Shown here one piece after another: positions 28,256 to 38,199 of a stretch of 64,000 nucleotides of DNA (within the stretch, counting starts at the first letter, position 1; each line of letters starts with the position of its first letter). The position numbers were made by a program, and so were the translations under genes. The stretch is from Phenylobacterium aquaticum (lineage in GTDB: Bacteria > Pseudomonadota > Alphaproteobacteria > Caulobacterales > Caulobacteraceae): contig NZ_JALDPT010000031.1 of assembly GCF_022695515.1 (NCBI RefSeq), positions 1-64,000 of the forward strand. The letters run 5' to 3'. Under the pieces are notes generated by a model. The model made no database searches and had not been told where the DNA came from. It saw only the letters and a list, made by a program, of their open reading frames with translations.

Positions 28256-29938
28256 CTAGACCCGCAGCACCGTGGTCTCGACGACCGGGCGGCGGCCCCA
28301 GATGCGCTGGCTGGCCTTCTTGACCACCCGCGACAGGGTCTGCTCGATCACGTCGTCAAGCTCGCGGTCGTCGCCGGACAGGCGCTTGAGCCCGTTCTCG
28401 GCCTCGCCCGCCAGATCATCCAGCACCTCGTCCATCGGATAGTCGTCGTCGGCCGGCAGGCCGATGGCGCGAACCTGGGGTCCGGAGACGATCTTGCCGC
28501 GGCCATCCAGCACGACGGCGACGGTGAGAATGCCATTGAACGCCGCGTGACGGCGCTCGCGCAGGGCGTCGCCGTTCTCGGGCGTCACCACGCCGGCGTC
28601 GACATAGAGCCGGCCGGCGGGCACCTCGTCGATGATCTCGGCCCGACCGGGGGCCAGGCGGACCATGTCGCCGTTGCGCGGGGCGATGGTCTGGGGAACC
28701 TGCAGGTCCTTGGCGAAGGCGGCGTGCTCAAGCAGATGGCGACGCTCGCCATGGGTCGGCACGGCGATCTCGGGACGGGCCCAGCGGTACATGCGGGCCA
28801 GCTCATCGCGGCACGGGTGGCCGGAGACGTGGATGCCCGGATGGTCGCGTTCCGTGTAGAGCCGCACGCCGCGGTCGGCGAGGCGGTTCTGCAGGTTGCG
28901 GATCGGCACCTCGTTGCCGGGAATGACCCGGGAGGAGAACACGCAGGCGCCCCCTGCCCCCAGCTTCACATGCGGGTGGGTGCCGTCGGCGATCCGCGAC
29001 AGGGCGGCGCGGGGCTCGCCCTGGCTGCCGGTGCACAGATAGAGGATCTTGTTCTCGGGGAACTGGTTGGCCTGGGACTCGGTGACGAACTCGCCGACAT
29101 CGTCGAACAGGCCGACCGAGCGGGCCGCCGCGGCCATGCGGATCATGGAGCGGCCGACCAGGCAGACCTTGCGGCCCGCGGCTTCCGCCGCCTTGATGAC
29201 CGAGTGCATGCGCGCCACGTTGGAGGCGAAGCAGGCCACCGCCACCTTGCCCGTCAGCCCGCCGATCAGGCCGCCCAGCGCCGTGCGCACGTCGGCTTCC
29301 GATCCCGCCTCGCCGTCGACGAAGACATTGGTGGAATCGCAGACCATGGCCAGCACGCCCTCGTCGCCGAGGCGTTCGATGGCGGCGATGTCGGTGACGC
29401 CGCCCAGGACCGGATCAGGATCGATCTTCCAGTCGCCGGTGTGCAGGATCGTGCCCAAGGGCGTGCGGATCGCCACGCCGTTGGGCTCGGGGATCGAGTG
29501 GGTGAGCGTGATCAGCTCCAGATCGAAGGGGCCGATCGAGAAGCGACCGCTGAGCGGCACCTCGGTGATCTCGGCCTCTTCGAGCAGGTCCTTTTCCCTG
29601 AGCTTCTCGCGTAGCAGGAAGGCGGTGAAAGGCGTGGCGTAGAGCGGCGCGCGCAGGCGCGGCCACAGCCAGGCCACGGCCCCGATATGGTCCTCGTGGG
29701 CGTGGGTCAGCACGATGCCCAGGATGTCATGGGCGTGCGCCTCGATGAATTCCGGGTCCGGCAGGATGATCTCCACGCCGGGCGTGGTCTGATCGCCGAA
29801 GGTCACCCCGAGGTCGACCACGATCCATTTGCGCGCATGCGGCGGACCGAAGCCGTACAGGTTGAAGTTCATGCCGATCTCGTTCGAGCCGCCGAGCGGC
29901 AGGAACACGAGTTCGTCGTCTTGTTTGGATTTCGCCAT
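28256..29938 (-). CDS. rnj: Ribonuclease J
   Basis: A 560-residue metallo-beta-lactamase/beta-CASP nuclease involved in mRNA decay and RNA maturation. It begins MAKSKQDDELVFLPLGGSNE, carries the zinc motif HAHEDH at 79-84, and has LHTGDWKIDPDP and the C-terminal histidine motif HVSGHPCRDEL. RNase J coexists with RNase E in alphaproteobacteria. The start at 29938 overlaps the coaX stop by one base; the longer upstream frame lies inside coaX and is rejected. Confidence 0.95.
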   Translation of the reverse strand: MAKSKQDDELVFLPLGGSNEIGMNFNLYGFGPPHARKWIVVDLGVTFGDQTTPGVEIILPDPEFIEAHAHDILGIVLTHAHEDHIGAVAWLWPRLRAPLYATPFTAFLLREKLREKDLLEEAEITEVPLSGRFSIGPFDLELITLTHSIPEPNGVAIRTPLGTILHTGDWKIDPDPVLGGVTDIAAIERLGDEGVLAMVCDSTNVFVDGEAGSEADVRTALGGLIGGLTGKVAVACFASNVARMHSVIKAAEAAGRKVCLVGRSMIRMAAAARSVGLFDDVGEFVTESQANQFPENKILYLCTGSQGEPRAALSRIADGTHPHVKLGAGGACVFSSRVIPGNEVPIRNLQNRLADRGVRLYTERDHPGIHVSGHPCRDELARMYRWARPEIAVPTHGERRHLLEHAAFAKDLQVPQTIAPRNGDMVRLAPGRAEIIDEVPAGRLYVDAGVVTPENGDALRERRHAAFNGILTVAVVLDGRGKIVSGPQVRAIGLPADDDYPMDEVLDDLAGEAENGLKRLSGDDRELDDVIEQTLSRVVKKASQRIWGRRPVVETTVLRV

Positions 29939-30710
29939 TACGCCTTGATTTGGTTGCGCCGCTGGATTTCCAGCAGACCGCGAATAGTAAGATCGGGGTC
30001 GAAGTGATCGATCGCCAGGGTCGCGCCGTGGAACAGCGAGGCCACCCCGCCGGTGGCGACGACGGTCATGGGGCCATCCCACTCCGCCTTGAGACGGGCG
30101 ATCAGCCCTTCGATGAGGGCTATATACCCCCAAAACACGCCAGATTGCATGGCGCCTACCGTATCCTTGCCCAGAACCCGTTGCGGCTTCTGGATCGCCA
30201 CCCTGGGAAGCTTGGCGGCGGCCGCGTGCAGGGCCTCCATGGACAGGTTGATGCCGGGCGCGATCACCCCGCCCTCGAACCCGCCGTCGGCGGCGATGAC
30301 GTCGAAGGTGGTGGCCGTGCCGCTGTCGATGACGATCAGGGCGCCGGGATAGACCACATGGGCGCCGATGGCGTTGACCAGGCGGTCGGCGCCGGCTTCC
30401 GACGGCTTGTCGATGCGGACCGGGATGCCGAGCTCGCGTTCTCGCCGATCACCAGGGGCTCCACGTGCAGATAGCGCCGCGCCAGGTTGCGCAGGTTGAA
30501 GATCGACTGCGGCACGACGCTGGAGATGATGCAGGCGTCGAGCACCTCGAACTTCAGATTGGCCATGGCCAGCAGCTGGAACAGCCACACGGCGTATTCG
30601 TCGGCCGTGCGGCTGGAGTCCGTGGCGGCGCGCCACTGGGCGATCCAGGTCTCGCCGTCATGGACGGCGAAGAGGGTGTTGGTGTTGCCCTGTTCGATGG
30701 CGAGCAGCAT
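29938..30710 (-). CDS. coaX: Type III pantothenate kinase, one-base frameshift
   Basis: First step of coenzyme A synthesis. The protein starts MLLAIEQGNTNTLFAVHDG, where the usual DxGNT phosphate motif is present as EQGNT, a variant I recall from related alphaproteobacteria. The frame is lost at about 30435-30437 after VIGENA; one missing base restores ELGIPVRIDKPSEAGADRLV. The rest includes the second and third kinase motifs (GALIVIDSGTATTFDV, ATGGVASL). The restored length is 257 residues, normal. It lies two bases after birA. Confidence 0.91.
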
Positions 30711-30711
30711 G

Positions 30712-31449
30712 TCAGCCTTCCCCGAAAAACACGTCGCCGGCGGTTATCCGCAGAACCGCCCCGTCGTCCAGCCGCAGCCTGAGCGCCCCGTCGAGATCGA
30801 GCCCCTCGGCAATGCCCCGGTGGGTCTGGTTGGGCAGACGCGCGACGCAGGGCTCGCCCAGGCCATGGGCCCGCGCGGTCCAGGCCTTGGCGATGGGGGC
30901 GAAGCCCTCGCGCTCCCAGATCTGTTTCCAGCTCTCGAAGCTGCGGGCCAGGATTTCCAGGGCGTCGCGGGGCTTGGGCGGGGGCGCAGACATGTAGTCG
31001 GCGAATGAGGTCGCCGGGCGCTCCACGTCGGTGGGGGCGTGGGCCAGATTGACCCCGATGCCGACGGCCACCCACAGCTTGCCGTCCGGGCGCTGACCGG
31101 ATTCCACTAGGATGCCCGAGGCCTTGCGACCATGGATCATCAGGTCGTTGGGCCATTTCAGCCGGGCCAGGTCCGGGCCCAAGCAGGCCTGCGCGAGGTC
31201 GGCGACCGCGAGCGCGGCGATGAACGAGACCTGGGCGGCGTCGCCCGGGCTCATCTCGGTCAAGAACAGCAGGGTCGCGGCGAGATTGCCGGTCTTTGTG
31301 TCCCAGGCCCGCCCCCGCCGGCCACGGCCGGCGGTCTGGGTGAGCGCGGTGATCCAGACCGGGCCGCCCTCCCCCGCCTCGGCGCGGCGGCGCGCCTCGG
31401 CGTTGGTGGAGTCGATCTCGTCATAGGCCTCTATGGCCGGGATCTGCAC
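30712..31449 (-). CDS. birA: Biotin--[acetyl-CoA-carboxylase] ligase
   Basis: Attaches biotin to the carrier domain of biotin-dependent carboxylases. The 245-residue protein has the catalytic core only: DSTNAEARRR near 13-22, the adenylate loop TAGRGRRGRAWD near 38-49 and LKWPNDLMIHGRKASGIL. There is no N-terminal helix-turn-helix, so unlike E. coli BirA it is not a repressor. The start codon is GTG, directly adjoining the nuoN stop. Confidence 0.94.
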   Translation of the reverse strand: MQIPAIEAYDEIDSTNAEARRRAEAGEGGPVWITALTQTAGRGRRGRAWDTKTGNLAATLLFLTEMSPGDAAQVSFIAALAVADLAQACLGPDLARLKWPNDLMIHGRKASGILVESGQRPDGKLWVAVGIGVNLAHAPTDVERPATSFADYMSAPPPKPRDALEILARSFESWKQIWEREGFAPIAKAWTARAHGLGEPCVARLPNQTHRGIAEGLDLDGALRLRLDDGAVLRITAGDVFFGEG

Positions 31450-32889
31450 CTAGGCGAGGCCGAAGGCCGCGGCCGCCGCCTTGGCGAGCGGATCGATGAA
31501 CACCAGGGCGACCAGCACGACGGGGAAGGTGAAGAGCGCCGCCGAGATGGCGATGGTCTTGGCTTCCATCGGGGTGGCGTCGGTTTTGCCGACGGCGGTG
31601 TCGAACCACATCACCTTGATCAGGCGCAGATAGTAGAAGGCGGCGACGACCGAGCCGACCAGGCCGGCGATGGCCGCGCCCTGGATCGCCACGTCCGGCG
31701 TATTGATGGCGGCCTTGAACACATAGAACTTGGCCCAGAAGCCGGAGAACGGCGGCAGGCCGAGCGCCGACAGCGAGAACGCGGTCATGGCGAGCGCAAT
31801 GCCGGGACGTTCGCGGAACAGGCCGGCCATGTCGTCGATGGACTCCATCGACTTGCCGTCGCGGCTGAGCGCCGAGAGGCAGGCGAAGAAGCCGGTCACG
31901 TCGACCATGTAGAGCACCATGAACACCAGCATGGCCTGGACGCCCTCGGCGTTGCCGGCGGCGAGGCCGAGCACGGCGTAGCCGACATTGGCGATCGAGG
32001 AATAGGCCCACAGGCGCTTGAGGTTTTTCTGGGCCAGGCCGCCGAAGGCGCCGACCGCGATGGACAAGAGCGCCATGATCACCAGCACCTGGCGCCATTG
32101 GCCGGCGGCGCCGCCGAAGCCCTCGGTCAGGATACGGGCGAACAGCAGCATGGCGGCCAGCTTGGGCGCGCCGGCGAAGAAGCCGACGACCGGGGTGGGC
32201 GCGCCCTCATAGACGTCCGGGGTCCACATGTGGAACGGGGCCGCCGAGATCTTGAAGGCCAGGCCGCAGATCAGGAACACCAGGCCGAACAGCACACCCG
32301 TGCCCGCGCCGCCATGCACGGCGGTCGCGATGTCGGCGAACTTGGTGGAGCCCGCGAAGCCGTAGATCAGCGAGGCGCCATAGAGCAGCAGGCCCGAGGA
32401 CAGGGCGCCCAGCACGAAGTACTTCAGGCCGGCTTCCGAGGCCTTGGCGTTGTCGCGGTGCATGGCCGCGAGCACGTAGAGCGCCAGCGACTGCAGCTCG
32501 ACCCCGACATAGAGCGAGATGAGATCGGCCGCGCCGACCATCATGCCCATGCCCAGAGCGGCCAGCAGGATCAGCACCGGGAACTCGAAATTGTCGACGC
32601 CGCGACGGGCGAACCAGCGCTGGCCCAGCAGGATGGAGACGGCGCTGGCCGCGTAGATGGCCACCTGGGCGAAGCTCGAGGCGGCGTCGGAGACCAGGCC
32701 CCCGCCGAACGCCTTGCCCACCGGGCTGACGGCGGCGGCGGCCGCGGCGGCGGCCAGAGCCAGGACGGCGCCTGTGCCGACCACAAGGGTGCGCTTGGGC
32801 GCGAAGGCGCCGGCGACCAGCAGGAACAGGGCCGATCCGGCGAGGATCAGCTCAGGGACGGCCAGGGCGAGATCAGCGGAGAAGGTCAT
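31450..32889 (-). CDS. nuoN: NADH-quinone oxidoreductase subunit N
   Basis: Antiporter-like proton-pumping subunit of complex I with about 14 membrane helices and 479 residues. It shows the family core FKISAAPFHMWTPDVYEGAP with the key Lys, and NLKRLWAYSSIANVGYAVLG. The ATG at 32889 (MTFSADLALAVPE) is used; the longer frame reads into nuoM. It is the last nuo gene, and birA continues the operon without a gap. Confidence 0.96.
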   Translation of the reverse strand: MTFSADLALAVPELILAGSALFLLVAGAFAPKRTLVVGTGAVLALAAAAAAAAVSPVGKAFGGGLVSDAASSFAQVAIYAASAVSILLGQRWFARRGVDNFEFPVLILLAALGMGMMVGAADLISLYVGVELQSLALYVLAAMHRDNAKASEAGLKYFVLGALSSGLLLYGASLIYGFAGSTKFADIATAVHGGAGTGVLFGLVFLICGLAFKISAAPFHMWTPDVYEGAPTPVVGFFAGAPKLAAMLLFARILTEGFGGAAGQWRQVLVIMALLSIAVGAFGGLAQKNLKRLWAYSSIANVGYAVLGLAAGNAEGVQAMLVFMVLYMVDVTGFFACLSALSRDGKSMESIDDMAGLFRERPGIALAMTAFSLSALGLPPFSGFWAKFYVFKAAINTPDVAIQGAAIAGLVGSVVAAFYYLRLIKVMWFDTAVGKTDATPMEAKTIAISAALFTFPVVLVALVFIDPLAKAAAAAFGLA

Positions 32890-32903
32890 GTCGCTTTCGT
32901 CCC

Positions 32904-34391
32904 CTAGGCGCCGATCGCCGCGCGGTAAACCGCGACGAGGCTGTCGACCGAAGCCTGGGTCAGGTCGAAGATCGCGCCCGGATGGACGCCCAGATAGAGG
33001 GTGGAGAGGATCAGGGGCGTGAAGATCGCCACTTCCCGCCAATCCAGGTCGGTGATCGCGGCCAGGGCCGGATTGGTCATCTCGCCGAACACCACGCGCC
33101 GATAGAGCGACAGGGCATAGACCGCCGAGAAGATCACGCCCGAGGCGGCGACCAGGGCCGTCCAGGTCGAGGCCTTGTAGGCGCCGGTCATGGTCAGGAT
33201 CTCGCCGACGAAGCCAGAGGTGCCCGGCAGGCCGACATTGCCCATGGTGAAGAGCATGAACACCGCTGCGTACCAGGGCATGCGGTTCACCAGGCCGCCA
33301 TAGAAGGCGATCTCGCGGGTATGCATGCGGTCATAGACCACGCCGACGCAGAGGAAGAGCGCGCCGGAGATCACCCCGTGGCTCAGCATCTGGAAGATCG
33401 CCCCCTGCACGCCGACGGCGTTGCCGGAGAAGATGCCCATGGTCACGAAGCCCATGTGGGCGACGGAGGAATAGGCGATCAGCTTCTTGATGTCGGTCTG
33501 ACGGAAGGCGACCAGCGAGGTGTAGACGATGGCGATCACGCTGAGCGCGAAGACCAGCGGCGCAAACATCTCGGACGCCTGCGGGAACATCGGCAGGGAG
33601 AAGCGCAGGAAGCCGTATCCGCCCATCTTCAAGAGGATCCCGGCCAGGATGACCGAACCGGCGGTCGGCGCCTCGACGTGGGCGTCAGGCAGCCAGGTGT
33701 GGACCGGCCACATCGGCATCTTCACCGCGAAGGAGGCGAAGAAGGCCAGCCACAGCCAGGTCTGGATCCAGGGCGCGAACTTGTAGTGCATCAGCTCGGG
33801 GATCGAGCTGGTGTGCGAAATCCCGATCATGGCCAGGATGGCGGCCAGCATCAGGACCGAGCCCAGCAGGGTGTAGAGGAAGAACTTGAAGGCCGCATAG
33901 ACCCGGCGCTTCCCGCCCCAGATGCCGATGATCAGGAACATCGGCACCAGGCCGAATTCGAAGAAGGCGTAGAACAGGACCAGGTCCAGCGCGCAGAACA
34001 CGCCGATCACCAGGGTCTCGAGGATCAGGAAGGCGATCAGATATTCGAGGACCCGTGTCTCGATCGATTTCCACGAGGCCACGATGCAGAAGGGCATCAG
34101 GAACGCGGTCAAGAGCACGAACAGGATCGAGATCCCGTCCACGCCCATGCGGTAGTGCAGGCCCGCGAACCAGTTGGCGTCTTCCACGAACTGGAAGCCC
34201 GCGTTGGACGGCACGAACTGGACCGTCAGCAGGGTCGACAGCGCCAGCGTGGCGAGCGTCGTGAACAGCGCGATCCACTTGGCCGCGTTGACCGTCTTGG
34301 CGTCGTCGGGCTTGCCCGCCAGGCGCAGGAGCAGGATCGCCGCCACGCCGAGGAGCGGCGAGAAGGTGGTGAGGGAGAGAATGCCGGTCAT
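32904..34391 (-). CDS. nuoM: NADH-quinone oxidoreductase subunit M
   Basis: Second antiporter-like subunit of complex I, 495 residues. Its sequence includes MGVDGISILFVLLTAFLMP, the proton-channel Glu in FEFGLVPMFLIIGIWGG, and KMPMWPVHTWLPDAHVEAPT with the conserved Lys and His. DIKKLIAYSSVAHMGFVTMG and GLPGTSGFVGE complete the family pattern. Start ATG; 12 bases downstream of nuoL. Confidence 0.97.
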   Translation of the reverse strand: MTGILSLTTFSPLLGVAAILLLRLAGKPDDAKTVNAAKWIALFTTLATLALSTLLTVQFVPSNAGFQFVEDANWFAGLHYRMGVDGISILFVLLTAFLMPFCIVASWKSIETRVLEYLIAFLILETLVIGVFCALDLVLFYAFFEFGLVPMFLIIGIWGGKRRVYAAFKFFLYTLLGSVLMLAAILAMIGISHTSSIPELMHYKFAPWIQTWLWLAFFASFAVKMPMWPVHTWLPDAHVEAPTAGSVILAGILLKMGGYGFLRFSLPMFPQASEMFAPLVFALSVIAIVYTSLVAFRQTDIKKLIAYSSVAHMGFVTMGIFSGNAVGVQGAIFQMLSHGVISGALFLCVGVVYDRMHTREIAFYGGLVNRMPWYAAVFMLFTMGNVGLPGTSGFVGEILTMTGAYKASTWTALVAASGVIFSAVYALSLYRRVVFGEMTNPALAAITDLDWREVAIFTPLILSTLYLGVHPGAIFDLTQASVDSLVAVYRAAIGA

Positions 34392-34403
34392 CGGGTCGCT
34401 CCC

Positions 34404-36472
34404 TTAAGCCTGCCAGGCCACGAGGGCGAAGGTCAGAAGACCCGCAACCCCGAGCAGCATGACGAACGCGTAGTGATAGAGGAGACCGGTCTGCAGCAGG
34501 CCGGTCCGCTTGCCGACGGCGGCGGAGACGGCGGCGACGCCGTCCGGGCCAAGGCCGTCGATGATCTTCTGGTCGCCGACCTTCCAGAACACATCGCCCA
34601 GGAAGCGGGTCAGGCGCACGAAGGTCGCCTCATACAGCTCGTCGAAGAACCACTTGTTGTAGAGGAAGGTCCAGAGCACGCCCTTGTTGGCGGCGATCCG
34701 CGCGCCCATGCCTTCCTTGATGATGTAGACATAGAAGGCGCCGGCGAGGCCCAGCATCGACACCACCAGCGGCGCCCACATCAGCCATTCCGGCGAATGG
34801 TGGGCGTGCTCCAGCACGTGGTTGGTCGAGGCGTTGAAGATCGCGCCCTTCCAGAACTCCGTCCGCTCGTCGCCGACGAACTTCTCGACGAAGACGAAAC
34901 CGGCGAAGACCGCGCCGATCGCCAGCACGATGAGCGGAACCAGCATGACCAGCGGGCTCTCGTGCGGGGTGTGCGCATGACCGTGGCCATGGTCGTCATG
35001 GGCGTGATCGTCGCCATGGGCGTGATCGCCGTGCGCATGGGCGTCGGCATGGGCGCCGTGGGCGTCATGCGCGTCGTCATGGCCCCACTTGGCGTGGCCG
35101 TGGAAGGTCATGAAGGCCAGGCGCCAGGAATAGAAGGCGGTGAGGCCGGCGGCGAAGATGCCGACCACGAAGGCGAAATAGGCGACGCCGCCATGTTCGC
35201 GCCGGCCGCGAAGGCCGCCTCGATGATGGTGTCCTTGGAGTAGAAGCCGGCGAAGCCGAGTTCCACCCCGGGAATGCCGAAGCCGGTGATGGCCAGGGTG
35301 CCGATGGTCATGACCGCATAGGTCACCGGCAGATACTTCCACAGGCCGCCCATCTTCCGCATGTCCTGCTCGTGGTGCATGCCGTGGATCACCGAGCCCG
35401 CGCCCAGGAACAGCAGCGCCTTGAAGAAGGCGTGGGTGAAGAGGTGGAACATGGCCGCCTGATAGGCGCCCACGCCGGCGGCGAAGAACATGTAGCCGAG
35501 CTGCGAACAGGTCGAATAGGCGATGACCCGCTTGATGTCGTTCTGAGCCAGGCCGACGGTCGCCGCGAACAGGGCGGTGACCGCGCCGATCAGGGTGACG
35601 ATCTGCTTGGCTACGGGTGCGTACTCGAACATCGGCGAGAGCAGGCAGACCATATAGACGCCGGCGGTCACCATGGTGGCCGCGTGGATCAGGGCCGAGA
35701 CCGGGGTCGGGCCCTCCATGGCGTCCGGCAACCAGGTGTGCAGGAAGAACTGGGCCGACTTGCCCATGGCGCCGACGAACAGCAGCGCGCAGGCGAGGTC
35801 CACGGCCGGCCAGACGTGGCCCGCGAACAGCCAGCCCTTGCCGGCCATGCCTGCGATCTGCGGGAACAGCGGGGCGAACTGGATGGTGTGAAACTGCCAG
35901 AAGACCGTCATGATCCCCAGCGCGAAGCCGAAGTCGCCGACCCGGTTGACCACGAAGGCCTTGATCGAGGCGGCGTTGGCGCTGGGCTTATGGAACCAGA
36001 AGCCGATCAGCAGGTAGGAGGCGAGGCCCACCCCTTCCCAGCCGAAGAACAGCTGCATGAAGTCGGCGGCGGTCACCAGGGCCAGCATGGCGAAGGTGAA
36101 CAGCGACAGATAGGCGAAGAACCGGGGCTTGGACGGGTCTTCCGCCATGTAGCCCCAGCTGTAGAGGTGGACGAGCGCCGAGACCGTGGTCACCACGATC
36201 AGCATGGTGGCCGAGAGCGCGTCGATCCGGATGACCAGTTCGAGATGAAGTCGCCCACATGGATGAAGGGGGCGAGCGTCAGGGTGAAGGGCTCGAGCAC
36301 CCCAGGTCCACTGGCTGAACACCACCCACGAGAGGGCGCAGGACAGCATCAGGAGGCCGGTGGTGATCGCTTGAGAGACCGTATCGCCGAGCCGGCGGCC
36401 GAACAGGCCGGCGACCGCCGCGCCCAGCAGGGGCCCGAAGACGATGACGGGGACGAGTGACTGCGCGTTCAT
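34404..36472 (-). CDS. nuoL: NADH-quinone oxidoreductase subunit L, three indels
   Basis: Distal antiporter-like subunit with the lateral helix of complex I. Core motifs are KSAQFFLHTWLPDAMEGPTP and DIKRVIAYSTCSQLGYMFFA. Three indels disturb it. A deletion at about 35190-35192 breaks the frame at GANM; one extra base restores GGVAYFAFVVG. A likely inserted C at 36300-36303 and a deletion at about 36235 bracket a 21-residue garbled stretch that otherwise would read VLEPFTLTLAPFIHVGD. The corrected length is 689 residues. Between two late helices lies a very His-rich loop with about 15 His in 44 residues. Confidence 0.93.
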
Positions 36473-36481
36473 GGGTTCCCG

Positions 36482-36790
36482 TCAGCCCTTCATCATCGAG
36501 GCGTCGTCCACGGCGATGTCGCCGCGGTTACGGAAGAAGGTCACGAGGATCGCCAGGCCGACGGCGGCCTCGGCCGCGGCGACGGTCAGGACGAACATGG
36601 CGAAGATCTGCCCGACCACGTCGTGGAGGAAGGACGAGAAGGCCACGAGGTTGATGTTCACGGCGAGCAGGATCAGCTCGATCGACATCAGGATGACGAT
36701 GATGTTCTTGCGGTTCACGAAGATCCCGAACACCCCGATGGTGAACAGGATCGCGGCGACCGCGAGATAGTGGGCGAGCCCGATGCTCAT
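36482..36790 (-). CDS. nuoK: NADH-quinone oxidoreductase subunit K
   Basis: Small three-helix membrane subunit of complex I, 102 residues. It has IGVFGIFVNRKNIIVILMSI in the first half, and the conserved Glu residues in MSIELILLAVN and AAAEAAVGLAI that lie on the proton path. Start overlaps the nuoJ stop by four bases. Confidence 0.96.
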   Translation of the reverse strand: MSIGLAHYLAVAAILFTIGVFGIFVNRKNIIVILMSIELILLAVNINLVAFSSFLHDVVGQIFAMFVLTVAAAEAAVGLAILVTFFRNRGDIAVDDASMMKG

Positions 36791-37404
36791 TCCGAAATCC
36801 CCTCGCCCGGCTTGATCTGGACAATACGCATGCCGGTCTTGGGCCCGCGCGCGACCTGGTCGGCGATGACCTGGCGGCGAACCCCCGGCTTGTGGCGGAG
36901 CGTCAGCACGATGGCGCCGATCATGGCCACCAGCAGCACCAGGCCCGCCGCCTGGAAGAAGTAGATGTAGTCGGTGTAGAGCACCCGGCCGATGCTCTCG
37001 ACATTGCTGAACCCGGCCGTCGCGGCCTGGGGCGCGTCATTGGCCTTGGCCGCGCCGTGAGTGGCCACCGCGCTCGACACCAGGATCATCTCGAAGGCCA
37101 GGAAGCCGCCGATAATCGCCCCCAGCGGCGCATACTGGGCGAAGCCCTGTCGCAAGGCCGCGAAGTCGACGTCGAGCATCATGACGACGAAGAGGAAGAG
37201 CACCGCCACCGCGCCGACATAGACGACGACGAGCAGCATCGCCAAAAACTCTGCGCCCAGCAGGACGAACAGCCCCGCGGCGGAGAAGAAGGCCAGGATC
37301 AGGAACAGCACCGAGTGCACCGGGTTGCGGGATGACACCACGCATAGCCCGGCCACGACGGTGACCGTCGCCAGCAGATAGAAAGCGATCGCCTGCAAGG
37401 CCAT
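36787..37404 (-). CDS. nuoJ: NADH-quinone oxidoreductase subunit J
   Basis: Five-helix membrane subunit of complex I, 205 residues, lying at the junction with the hydrophilic arm. VVSSRNPVHSVLFLILAFFS and LLGAEFLAMLLVVVYVGAVA are the conserved helices, the second forming the pi-bulge region. The C-terminal hydrophilic tail of about 40 residues is variable. A gap of 95 bases separates it from nuoI. Confidence 0.95.
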   Translation of the reverse strand: MALQAIAFYLLATVTVVAGLCVVSSRNPVHSVLFLILAFFSAAGLFVLLGAEFLAMLLVVVYVGAVAVLFLFVVMMLDVDFAALRQGFAQYAPLGAIIGGFLAFEMILVSSAVATHGAAKANDAPQAATAGFSNVESIGRVLYTDYIYFFQAAGLVLLVAMIGAIVLTLRHKPGVRRQVIADQVARGPKTGMRIVQIKPGEGISE

Positions 37405-37499
37405 GACGGCTCTTCTCAGCCCCTCTTCTCGCGCCGAGCCGGCCCCTTAGGGTCCGGCGATGCGACGCTGTTCAGCACCCTAGGAATCGCGCGCCGGTC

Positions 37500-37988
37500 T
37501 TACCGGTAGGCCGCGTCGAGTTCCAGATTCTTCGCGATTTCCCGCTCCCAACGGTCCCCGTTATCGAGCAGGCGTTCCTTGTCGTAATAGAGCTCTTCCC
37601 GCGTCTCGACGGCGAACTCGGTGTTCGGCCCCTCGACGATGGCGTCCACCGGGCAGGCCTCCTGGCACAGGCCGCAATAGATGCACTTGACCATGTCGAT
37701 GTCGTAGCGGGTCGTCCGGCGGCTGCCGTCCTCCCGCGGTTCGGCCTCGATGGTGATGGCCTGGGCCGGGCAGATGGCTTCGCAGAGCTTGCAGGCGATG
37801 CAGCGCTCTTCCCCGTTGGGATAGCGGCGCAGGGCATGCTCGCCCCGGAAGCGCGGCGACTGCGGGCCGCGCTCATAGGGATAGAGCACGGTCGCCTTGG
37901 GGCGGACCATGTACTTCATCGCCAGGCCGAACGCGCCGACGAAGTCCGCCAGGGCGGCGCCTTTGATCGCTTGATTGATGCGCGACAT
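37500..37988 (-). CDS. nuoI: NADH-quinone oxidoreductase subunit I
   Basis: Ferredoxin-like subunit carrying clusters N6a and N6b, 162 residues. Two four-cysteine motifs are intact: CIACKLCEAICP near 63-74 and CIYCGLCQEACP near 102-113. The N-terminal amphipathic segment and FRGEHALRRYPNGEERC are conserved. An ATG three bases upstream is equally possible as start. Confidence 0.97.
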   Translation of the reverse strand: MSRINQAIKGAALADFVGAFGLAMKYMVRPKATVLYPYERGPQSPRFRGEHALRRYPNGEERCIACKLCEAICPAQAITIEAEPREDGSRRTTRYDIDMVKCIYCGLCQEACPVDAIVEGPNTEFAVETREELYYDKERLLDNGDRWEREIAKNLELDAAYR

Positions 37989-37995
37989 CATCGGC

Positions 37996-38199
37996 TCAGG
38001 TCCTCTTGCACTCATAGGCGGCCATCCGCGTGGGATCGCCTTCCGTCTTCAGCACCAGCTTTTCGCCCTTGGCCTCGCAGTCGGACCGCGCGGCCTTGAG
38101 GGCGTCATAGGTCGCCACCCCGCCCAGGGACTCGCCGCCGGGCGCGCTGGCGCACGCCGCGAGGGCCAGGACCGAGGAGATGGCGAGGATCGTTCTCAT
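37996..38199 (-). CDS. Small putative lipoprotein inside the nuo operon
   Basis: A 67-residue protein with a lipoprotein signal (MRTILAISSVLALAAC; lipobox LAAC at 13-16) and a short mature part containing two more Cys and ending YECKRT. I do not recognise the family. Its start overlaps the nuoH stop by four bases and its stop is seven bases before nuoI, so it is part of the operon. It might be an assembly or membrane-associated accessory of complex I, but nothing in the sequence proves this. Confidence 0.75.
   Translation of the reverse strand: MRTILAISSVLALAACASAPGGESLGGVATYDALKAARSDCEAKGEKLVLKTEGDPTRMAAYECKRT

Noticed and set aside
32982..35243. 753-codon plus-strand frame opposite nuoM and nuoL
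   Set aside because: Its His/Asp/Glu-rich composition is the complement of membrane-protein codons; nuoM and nuoL on the other strand are clear.
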